This document shows, piece by piece, positions 54,944 through 64,000 of a stretch of DNA of 64,000 nucleotides. Below the pieces are notes generated by a model. It had not been told where the DNA came from. It searched no databases and worked only from the letters and a program-made list of their open reading frames with translations. Where the stretch lies: positions 372,001-436,000 of the forward strand of contig NZ_CP110636.1 in NCBI RefSeq assembly GCF_026153355.1, read 5' to 3'. This DNA comes from Streptomyces endophytica. GTDB lineage: Bacteria; Actinomycetota; Actinomycetes; Streptomycetales; Streptomycetaceae. Within the stretch, counting starts at the first letter, position 1, and every line of letters begins with the position of its first letter. The position numbers and the translations under genes are program-made.

Positions 54944-56452
54944 TCAGCCCTCGACGCCCAGCTTCTCCAGGATCAGTTCGCGGACCCGCGCCGCGTCGGC
55001 CTGGCCGCGGGTGGCCTTCATGACCGCGCCGACCAGGGCGCCCGCCGCGGCCACCTTGCCGCCGCGGATCTTGTCGGCGATGGCGGCGTTGGCGGCGATC
55101 GCCTCGTCGACGGCGGTGCCCAGGGCGCCCTCGTCGGAGACGACCTTCAGGCCGCGCTTCTCGACGACGGTGTCCGGGTCACCCTCACCCGCGAGCACGC
55201 CCTCGATGACCTGACGGGCCAGCTTGTCGTTCAGGTCTCCCTTGGCGACCAGCTCGGCAAGCCGGGCGACCTGCACCGGCGTGATCGGCAGGGCCGCGAG
55301 CTCCACGCCGTCCTCGTTGGCGCGGCGGGCCAGTTCGCCCATCCACCACTTACGGGCCGCGGCGGCGTCCGCACCGGCCTCGACGGTGGCGACGATCAGG
55401 TCGACCGCACCCGCGTTGAGGATCGACTGCATGTCGTGCTCGCTGATGCCCCACTCCTCGCGGAGGCGGTTGCGGCGCACCCGCGGCAGCTCGGGCAGGG
55501 TCGCGCGCAGTTCCTCGACCCACTCGCGGGAGGGGGCCACCGGGACCAGGTCCGGCTCGGGGAAGTAGCGGTAGTCCTCCGCCTCCTCCTTGATCCGGCC
55601 GGGCGTCGTGGAGCCGTCCTCCTCGTGGAAGTGCCGGGTCTCCTGGACGATCTTGCCGCCGGAGGAGAGCACCGCGGCGTGCCGCTGGATCTCGAAGCGG
55701 GCCGCCCGCTCCACGGAGCGCAGGGAGTTGACGTTCTTGGTCTCCGAACGCGTGCCGAACTTCTCGGTGCCGTTGGGGCGCAGCGAGAGGTTCACGTCGC
55801 AGCGCATCTGGCCCTGCTCCATGCGGGCCTCGGAGACGCCGAGCGCCTTGATGAGCTCGCGGAGTTCGGCGACGTACGCCTTGGCGACCTCGGGGGCCCG
55901 CTCGCCCGCGCCCTCGATGGGCTTGGTGACGATCTCGATGAGCGGGATGCCGGCGCGGTTGTAGTCCAGGAGGGAGTGCCGGGCGCCGTGGATGCGGCCG
56001 GTGGCGCCGCCGACGTGCGTCGACTTGCCGGTGTCCTCCTCCATGTGGGCGCGCTCGATGTGCACCCGGAAGACCTCGCCGTCCTCCAGCTGTACGTCGA
56101 GGTAGCCGTCGAAGGCGATCGGCTCGTCGTACTGGGAGGTCTGGAAGTTCTTCGGCATGTCCGGATAGAAGTAGTTCTTCCGGGCGAAGCGGCACCAGTC
56201 CGCGATCGTGCAGTTGAGCGCCAGGCCGATCTTGATGGCCGACTCGACACCGGTCGCGTTCACGACCGGGAGCGAGCCGGGCAGGCCGAGGCAGGTGGGG
56301 CAGGTCTGCGCGTTGGCGTCGGCGCCGAGGGCGGTGGAACACCCGCAGAACATCTTGGTCTTGGTGCCGAGTTCGACGTGGACCTCGAGCCCCATGACGG
56401 GGTCGTAGGCGGCCAGCGCGTCCTCGTACGACACCAGGTCGGTGACAGTCAC
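54944..56452 (-). CDS. gatB: Aspartyl/glutamyl-tRNA amidotransferase subunit B
   Basis: 502 aa. N-terminal catalytic kinase-like domain with [25 protein letters not shown], the Cys cluster [20 protein letters not shown] (zinc site), [20 protein letters not shown] and [15 protein letters not shown]. The C-terminal helical and YqeY-like tail domain ([27 protein letters not shown]...) binds tRNA. With GatC and GatA it converts Glu-tRNA(Gln) and Asp-tRNA(Asn) to the amides; GatB activates the acyl group with ATP. Last gene of the gatC-gatA-small ORF-gatB run. Confidence 0.97.
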   Translation of the reverse strand: MTVTDLVSYEDALAAYDPVMGLEVHVELGTKTKMFCGCSTALGADANAQTCPTCLGLPGSLPVVNATGVESAIKIGLALNCTIADWCRFARKNYFYPDMPKNFQTSQYDEPIAFDGYLDVQLEDGEVFRVHIERAHMEEDTGKSTHVGGATGRIHGARHSLLDYNRAGIPLIEIVTKPIEGAGERAPEVAKAYVAELRELIKALGVSEARMEQGQMRCDVNLSLRPNGTEKFGTRSETKNVNSLRSVERAARFEIQRHAAVLSSGGKIVQETRHFHEEDGSTTPGRIKEEAEDYRYFPEPDLVPVAPSREWVEELRATLPELPRVRRNRLREEWGISEHDMQSILNAGAVDLIVATVEAGADAAAARKWWMGELARRANEDGVELAALPITPVQVARLAELVAKGDLNDKLARQVIEGVLAGEGDPDTVVEKRGLKVVSDEGALGTAVDEAIAANAAIADKIRGGKVAAAGALVGAVMKATRGQADAARVRELILEKLGVEG

Positions 56453-56484
56453 GGTGAAACTAACCTCTCAGGGTCCGGCGCCGG

Positions 56485-56727
56485 TCAGTCCGCGAGGACG
56501 TCGTCGTCGCCCAGACGGCGCAGTTCGCGGATGAGCAGGGCGACGCCGGTGACGATGGCGGCGGCGGAGACGACGGCGTCGACCAGCTGGAGCGTGTCCT
56601 GCTCCACCCGCGCCTTCTTCGCCTGCTTGACGACGCTCACCGCGCCGAACAGCGTGGTGCCGATGGACAGGTACGTACCGGGCTTGGACTTCTTGAAGCC
56701 CTTGGCCTTGGCGAGCTTTCCACTCAC
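56485..56727 (-). CDS. Small conserved membrane protein within the gat operon
   Basis: 80 aa: basic N-terminus [20 protein letters not shown], two hydrophobic stretches ([14 protein letters not shown] and [19 protein letters not shown]) and an acidic end [12 protein letters not shown] 56727 overlaps the gatA stop (ATGA-type) and it stops 32 nt before gatB, so it is cotranscribed with them. I recall a counterpart at the same place in S. coelicolor. Function unknown; no catalytic motif. Confidence 0.8.
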   Translation of the reverse strand: MSGKLAKAKGFKKSKPGTYLSIGTTLFGAVSVVKQAKKARVEQDTLQLVDAVVSAAAIVTGVALLIRELRRLGDDDVLAD

Positions 56728-58217
56728 AGTGACGGTGCCTCCTCAAGCAGCGGGTGACCCCACTTGGCGGTGAACGCGGCCTCGACCGCGGCGCCGACCT
56801 TGTAGAGCCGGTCGTCCTTCATGGCGGGGGCGACGATCTGCAGGCCCACCGGCAGCCCGTCCTCGGGCGCCAGACCACAGGGCAGCGACATGGCTGCGTT
56901 GCCTGCCAGGTTGACGGGGAGCGTGCACACGTCGGCGAGGTACATCGCCATCGGGTCGTCGGCACGCTCGCCGATCGGGAAGGCGGTGGTCGGCGTCGTC
57001 GGCGAGACGATCACGTCGACCTGCTCGAAGGCCTTCTCGAAGTCGCGGGTGATCAGCGTCCGCACCTTCTGGGCGGAGCCGTAGTACGCGTCGTAGTAGC
57101 CGGAGCTCAGCGCGTAGGTGCCGAGCATGATCCGGCGCTTGACCTCGGGGCCGAAGCCGGCCTCGCGGGTCAGGGCGGTGACGTCCTCGGCGGACTTCGT
57201 GCCGTCGTCGCCGACCCGCAGGCCGTAGCGCATGGCGTCGAAGCGGGCCAGGTTGGAGGAGCACTCGGACGGCGCGATCAGGTAGTACGCCGCGAGCGCG
57301 AGGTCGAAGGACGGACAGTCCAGCTCGACGATCTCGGCGCCCAGCTCCTTCATCAGCGCGACCGACTCGTCGAACCGCTGCAGCACGCCGGCCTGGTAGC
57401 CCTCGCCGCGGAACTGCTTGACGACGCCGACCCGCATGCCCTCGACGCTGCCGTTGCGGGCCGCCTCGACGACCGGCGGGACGGGGGCGTCGATGGAGGT
57501 GGAGTCCATCGGGTCGTGCCCGGCGATCACCTCGTGCAGCAGCGCGGCGTCCAGGACCGTACGGGCGCAGGGCCCGCCCTGGTCGAGGGAGGACGAGAAG
57601 GCGACCATGCCGTAGCGGGAGACGCCGCCGTAGGTGGGCTTGACGCCGACCGTGCCGGTGACGGCGGCGGGCTGGCGGATGGAGCCGCCGGTGTCCGTGC
57701 CGATGGCGAGCGGGGCCGCGAAGGAGGCGAGGGCGGCGGAGGAGCCGCCGCCGGAGCCGCCGGGGATCTTGGTCAGGTCCCAGGGGTTGCCGGTCGGGCC
57801 GTAGGCGCTGTTCTCGGTGGAGGACCCCATGGCGAACTCGTCCATGTTGGTCTTGCCGAGGATGACGACGCCGGCGGCCTTGAGCTTCTTGGTGACCGTG
57901 GCGTCGTACGGCGGGATCCAGCCTTCGAGGATCTTGGAACCGACGGTGGTCGGGACGCCCTCGGTGGTGAAGATGTCCTTGAGCGCGAGCGGGACGCCGG
58001 CCAGCGGGCCGAGCTCCTCGCCGCGGGCACGCTTCTCGTCGACGGCACGGGCCTGCGCGAGCGCGCCCTCGCGGTCGATGTGGAGGAAGGCGTGCACCTT
58101 CTCGTCGACGGCCTCGATGCGGGCCAGGTGGGCCTCGGTCACCTCGACGGCGGTGACCTCGCCGGAGGCGATCTTGTCCGCGATCTCGGCGGCGGTGAGC
58201 TTGATCAGGTCGGCCAT
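56724..58217 (-). CDS. gatA: Aspartyl/glutamyl-tRNA amidotransferase subunit A
   Basis: 497 aa from ATG 58217; longer upstream frames run through gatC. Amidase-signature catalytic triad visible: Lys in [10 protein letters not shown], cis-Ser in [19 protein letters not shown] and nucleophile Ser in [13 protein letters not shown]. GatA hydrolyses glutamine to supply ammonia to GatB. It starts five bases after gatC stops and overlaps the next small gene. Confidence 0.97.
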   Translation of the reverse strand: MADLIKLTAAEIADKIASGEVTAVEVTEAHLARIEAVDEKVHAFLHIDREGALAQARAVDEKRARGEELGPLAGVPLALKDIFTTEGVPTTVGSKILEGWIPPYDATVTKKLKAAGVVILGKTNMDEFAMGSSTENSAYGPTGNPWDLTKIPGGSGGGSSAALASFAAPLAIGTDTGGSIRQPAAVTGTVGVKPTYGGVSRYGMVAFSSSLDQGGPCARTVLDAALLHEVIAGHDPMDSTSIDAPVPPVVEAARNGSVEGMRVGVVKQFRGEGYQAGVLQRFDESVALMKELGAEIVELDCPSFDLALAAYYLIAPSECSSNLARFDAMRYGLRVGDDGTKSAEDVTALTREAGFGPEVKRRIMLGTYALSSGYYDAYYGSAQKVRTLITRDFEKAFEQVDVIVSPTTPTTAFPIGERADDPMAMYLADVCTLPVNLAGNAAMSLPCGLAPEDGLPVGLQIVAPAMKDDRLYKVGAAVEAAFTAKWGHPLLEEAPSL

Positions 58218-58222
58218 GTCGG

Positions 58223-58519
58223 TCACTCCTCCCCCAGGATCTGCGGCACCTTGAAACGCTGCTGCTCCTGGGCCGGGGCGCCGGAGAGCGCCTGCTCGGG
58301 GGTCAGCGACGGACGGACCTCGTCCGGCCGCATGACGTTGGTCAGGGGCAGCGGGTGGGAGGTCGGCGGAACGTCTTGGTCGGCGACCTCGGAGACGCGG
58401 GCGACCGCGCCGATGATGTCGTCGAGCTGGGTGGCGAAGTGGTCGAGCTCTTCGTCCTTCAGCTCCAGACGTGCCAGCCGGGCGAGGTGGGCGACCTCCT
58501 CGCGCGTGATGCCAGGCAT
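58223..58519 (-). CDS. gatC: Aspartyl/glutamyl-tRNA amidotransferase subunit C
   Basis: 98 aa from ATG 58519: [28 protein letters not shown] is the typical GatC helical start, and the protein ends [20 protein letters not shown], matching the conserved R-x-D/F-K-V-P-x-I tail that wraps the GatA/GatB interface. First gene of the operon. The promoter region upstream carries the 14-nt direct repeats noted at 58533-58581. Confidence 0.95.
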   Translation of the reverse strand: MPGITREEVAHLARLARLELKDEELDHFATQLDDIIGAVARVSEVADQDVPPTSHPLPLTNVMRPDEVRPSLTPEQALSGAPAQEQQRFKVPQILGEE

Positions 58520-58532
58520 GCAGAGATCCTCT

Positions 58533-58581
58533 GGTGTTCTTGGCGGAGTGTTCTGGGCGGAGTGTTCCAGGTGGAGTGATC
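58533..58581. repeat. 14-nt direct repeats in the gatC upstream region
   Basis: GGAGTGTTCTGGGC (58545-58558), GGAGTGTTCCAGGT (58559-58572) and the partial copies GGTGTTCTTGGC (58533-58544) and GGAGTGATC (58573-58581) follow each other at a 14-nt period, ending 14 nt before the gatC start. They could bind a regulator on one DNA face (1.3 turns) or be slippage products. No other evidence. Confidence 0.5.
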
Positions 58582-58819
58582 TCGGCGAGCACTCCGGTGA
58601 ACTTTTCCGGCCCAATCCTATGGCGTACGGGTCAGCGGCCGCGAAACCGTTTCGCCGGGGCGCGGCCCGTGCGGGCGGGCGCGCCCCGGTCAGCGGGGCC
58701 CGGGGGCCTGATCGGGCCCGTCGGACGGGTCGCCGTCGGCTTCCGGTTCGCCGCTTTCCGCGGGTCCGGGTGGGCTCTCGGCTTCCGGTGGGCTCTCGTT
58801 CTCGGCTGCGCTGTCGGGT

Positions 58820-58965
58820 TCGGCTTCGGCTTCGGCTTCGCTGTCAGGGTCGGCGTCGGCTTGGCTGCCGGCTTCGGCTTCGTTGCCGGCTTCGGCTTCG
58901 TTGCCGGCTTCGGCTTCGCCGGCGTTCTCGGCTTCGGCTTCGTTCTCGGCTTCGCCGGTTTCGGA
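58820..58965. repeat. 18-nt tandem repeat (GCCGGCTTCGGCTTCGTT units)
   Basis: Units at 58867-58884, 58885-58902 and 58903-58920 are identical or nearly so, and degenerate units (GGCTTCGGCTTCGCT, GTTCTCGGCTTCG) extend on both sides. It lies just beyond the stop of the GGDEF-EAL gene. On the minus strand one frame reads as a Lys-Pro-Ala-Thr repeat in phase with that gene after its stop codon; another reads as a Glu-Ala-Gly-Asn repeat ending at 58690. The remaining bases from 58582 to 58994 hold no other gene I can support. Confidence 0.75.
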
Positions 58966-58994
58966 GCGGGGACATGGGACGGCCGGTGGCCGGG

Positions 58995-61103
58995 TCAGTT
59001 CAGGACCTGTCCCGAAGGGCGCTCGGCGGCCTTCTCCGCCGCCAGGGCGGCCGTCTCCGATTCGCGGTGCCAGCCGTGCTCACCGCGGGCCCTCAGCCAG
59101 GCCGTGGTCTCGTCGGGCGGCATCGCGGCCGCCACCAGCCAGCCCTGGACGGCGTCGCAGCCGAGGTCGCGCAGCCGTTCCCAGGTCTCGTCGTCCTCCA
59201 CGCCCTCGGCGACGACCAGCAGGCCGAGCGAATGGGCCAGGTCGAGGGTGCAGCGGACGATCTCGGCGTCCTCCGTGTCGACGGCCAGCCGGGCCACGAA
59301 CGAGCGGTCGATCTTCAGCTCGCTGACCGGGAGGCGGCGGAGGTGGACGAGGGAGGAGTAGCCGGTGCCGAAGTCGTCCAGCGACATCTTCACGCCGTGG
59401 GCGGTGAGCCCGGCGAGCGTGTCGGCGGCCCGCTGTGGATCCTCCAGCAGGACGTGCTCGGTTATCTCCAGTTGGAGGGCGCCCGGTGGGACCCGATGTC
59501 GGGCGAGCCGGGCCGCGACGGCGCCGGCGAAGCCCGGGGAGTGCACGTCGCGGGGGGAGACGTTGACCGCGACCGGGACCTCCAGGCCCATCGCGCGCCA
59601 GCGCGCCACCTGGGCGAGCGCCGTCTCCAGCACGTATTCGGTGAGCCGGGGCATCAGGCCGGAGGACTCGGCGATCGCGATGAACTCGTCGGGCGGCACC
59701 CGGCCGCGGTCGGGGTGCACCCAGCGGACCAGCGCCTCCAGTCCGGCGACATGTCCGTCGAATCCCACCTTGGGCTGGTAGTGCAGCTCGACGTCGCCGG
59801 CGTCCAGGGCGCGCCGCAGATCGCCCAGCAGGCCGAGCCGGTCGGGGGTGTTGCCGTCGCGCTTGGCCTCGTAGAGCTCGACGCCGCTGCGGTCCCGCTT
59901 GGCCTGGTACATCGCCACGTCGGCGCGGCGCAGCAGCCCTTCGGCGTCCAGGGCGTGGTCGGGAAAGACGGCGACCCCCGCGCTGGCTTCGAGCACGAGG
60001 GTCAGTCCGTCGAGGTCGAGCGGCGAACTGAGGGCGGCGACCAGATTGCGGGCCACCCGCTGGGAGCTGGTGAGGGAGTCGGTGGTGGGCAGCAGGACGG
60101 CGAACTCGTCACCGCCGAGCCGGGCCGCCTCGGCGCCGCGCGGCAGGGCGTGCCGCAGCCGGTCGGCGATCTGCAGCAGCAGGCGGTCGCCGGCGAGGTG
60201 GCCGAGGGTGTCGTTGACGGAACGGAAGCGGTCCAGGTCGATGAGGACCAGGGCCGAGCGGGCGCCGATCCGCTCGGCCTCGTCCAGCGCGGTCCAGGTG
60301 CGCTCCAGCAGCCACTGGCGGTTGGGCAGGCCGGTGAGCGGGTCGCGCAGCTGCTCCTCGGCGCGGGCCCGGGCTATCCAGAGGGTGGAGTCCAGCGCGA
60401 TCAGCGGGACCGCGAACAGCGGCAGCAGCAGCGGGGCGTTGACCGCGCAGACGGCGATCAGCGGGGCGATGCCGAGCAGCGCGATGCCGACCAGGGCCTG
60501 GCGGACGACCGCGGTGCGCGGAATGGCGGGGAGCTGGCCGCTGCGCGGGGTGAGGCTGAGCCACAGCAGGCCGCGGCTGACGAAGAGGTAGCCGCCCGCG
60601 GTGACGACGACCTCGGGGAGGACGGAGAGGTCCCAGGCGAGCGGGGTCCACGGCTGGCGGACGGTGGAGACCACGCCGAACGCGGCCAGGCCGAGCGCCG
60701 CGGCGCCGATGCCGAGAACGTCGACGGCGCCGTGCACCACGGCCTGCCGCCAGCGGTTCCGGCGGGCGGCGCCGACCAGCACGACGACGGAGAGGCTGAC
60801 GAGGGTGGCCGGGACCCAGCCGTACAGCAGCAGGACGGCGAGGGCGAGCGCCGCGCCGGAGCCCGTGCCGCCCCACCAGCGGTCGCGGCCGAGGGCGACC
60901 AGATGGCCGACGATGACGCCGGTCAGGATCGCCAGCGACCATCCCACCGAGCCTCCGGGGAACAGCGCGTCACCTACGCCCAGAGTCCGGAACACGCCCG
61001 TGGCGAGCGCGAGGCTCGCCACGGTGACGATGGCCGCGGGCAACGCGGGCACGACGAGCTGCCGGAGCCGCGACGCCGGAGCGGCGCTGTCGGTCGGTTT
61101 CAT
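58995..61103 (-). CDS. rmdB: Membrane GGDEF-EAL c-di-GMP enzyme (RmdB type)
   Basis: 702 aa from ATG 61103 (GAGAGGG upstream). Seven to eight N-terminal membrane segments (residues ~15-250), then GGDEF with intact [12 protein letters not shown], then EAL with intact LEALVRW, LEITEHVLLED and LDDFGTGYSSLVHLRRLPVSELKIDRSF, so the phosphodiesterase site should be active. Its place beside ligA fits S. coelicolor SCO5495, which is RmdB, a c-di-GMP phosphodiesterase affecting aerial growth; the name is given on that basis. Compare the degenerate EAL of the gene at 31137-34262. A tandem repeat follows its stop. Confidence 0.88.
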   Translation of the reverse strand: MKPTDSAAPASRLRQLVVPALPAAIVTVASLALATGVFRTLGVGDALFPGGSVGWSLAILTGVIVGHLVALGRDRWWGGTGSGAALALAVLLLYGWVPATLVSLSVVVLVGAARRNRWRQAVVHGAVDVLGIGAAALGLAAFGVVSTVRQPWTPLAWDLSVLPEVVVTAGGYLFVSRGLLWLSLTPRSGQLPAIPRTAVVRQALVGIALLGIAPLIAVCAVNAPLLLPLFAVPLIALDSTLWIARARAEEQLRDPLTGLPNRQWLLERTWTALDEAERIGARSALVLIDLDRFRSVNDTLGHLAGDRLLLQIADRLRHALPRGAEAARLGGDEFAVLLPTTDSLTSSQRVARNLVAALSSPLDLDGLTLVLEASAGVAVFPDHALDAEGLLRRADVAMYQAKRDRSGVELYEAKRDGNTPDRLGLLGDLRRALDAGDVELHYQPKVGFDGHVAGLEALVRWVHPDRGRVPPDEFIAIAESSGLMPRLTEYVLETALAQVARWRAMGLEVPVAVNVSPRDVHSPGFAGAVAARLARHRVPPGALQLEITEHVLLEDPQRAADTLAGLTAHGVKMSLDDFGTGYSSLVHLRRLPVSELKIDRSFVARLAVDTEDAEIVRCTLDLAHSLGLLVVAEGVEDDETWERLRDLGCDAVQGWLVAAAMPPDETTAWLRARGEHGWHRESETAALAAEKAAERPSGQVLN

Positions 61104-61259
61104 TCCGATCCCTCTCACAGCCGGCTGTGCCCGCGCCACGGCAGGCGCACTCCTCAACAGTAGGCCGCGGAAGGCCGCCGCGGGCAGCGATCGGCGACGG
61201 TTGCCCGAATGCGACCCGGCATCCTGGATCAATCTGGTATGCGCCGATGGGGTGACACC

Positions 61260-64000
<2,741 letters not shown>

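Noticed and set aside
58534..59361. Plus-strand Gly/Phe-rich frame through the 18-nt tandem repeat
   Set aside because: Low-complexity product of the repeat combined with the antisense of the GGDEF-EAL gene.

Overview
The window is a high-GC actinobacterial chromosome segment, almost certainly Streptomyces. G/C-ending codons dominate and intergenic hairpin terminators usually lack U-runs. The gene order resembles, from memory, the S. coelicolor SCO5493 (ligA side) to SCO5529 (cimA side) interval in reverse. It is a core-genome neighbourhood with accessory insertions: an RHS toxin operon, a chitinase, and two copies of an unusual palindromic intergenic element.

Layout. 1-4.9 kb: start of a Tat-exported PL8 polysaccharide lyase, repeat element A, citramalate synthase cimA behind a probable Ile-codon attenuator, and a secreted S37 tripeptidyl aminopeptidase. 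4.9-12.3 kb: an MFS transporter and a nitrogen-scavenging operon (fused UreAB, UreC, agmatine deiminase, TetR) divergent from an NCS1 permease, with three matching palindromes between them. 12.3-16.4 kb: ilvE, leuB, a decayed Tat metallophosphoesterase and a 43-aa ORF. 16.7-25.5 kb: a Uma2-type nuclease, proline catabolism (rocA, putB) with a divergent PucR-type regulator, repeat element B, a second NCS1 permease with a Cys-rich tail, a TetR and a PRC-barrel protein. 25.5-31.1 kb: serA and ilvBNC, the latter behind an attenuator encoding the leader peptide [13 protein letters not shown].

31.1-44.7 kb: a PAS-GGDEF protein with a degenerate EAL domain, a 2-hydroxyacid dehydrogenase, an aldo/keto reductase, a PQQ-type sugar dehydrogenase-like lipoprotein, a large LuxR (LAL) regulator, small proteins and an MMPL transporter. 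44.7-51.4 kb: an SseB-like / WXG-like / RHS toxin / candidate immunity operon whose toxin tip has lower GC. 51.7-54.7 kb: a GH18 chitinase with a DasR-box-like operator inside its promoter, then a COG4705-like membrane protein preceded by a near-perfect palindrome. 54.9-64.0 kb: gatCA-x-B, a membrane GGDEF-EAL protein (RmdB type), ligA and the end of a MetE-like gene.

The shared theme is amino-acid supply. cimA, ilvBNC, ilvE and leuB cover branched-chain biosynthesis and two of these transcription units carry leader-peptide attenuators. serA makes serine, rocA/putB degrade proline, and the urease-like/agmatine deiminase/permease group handles nitrogen compounds.

Caution: at least eleven sites in this sequence carry one-base length changes, nearly all in C/G runs, and they break otherwise normal genes (ilvC, ureAB, the LuxR gene, the RHS gene and others). 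The family-consistent gene spans are given here and each break is stated. Most look like sequence errors rather than biology.
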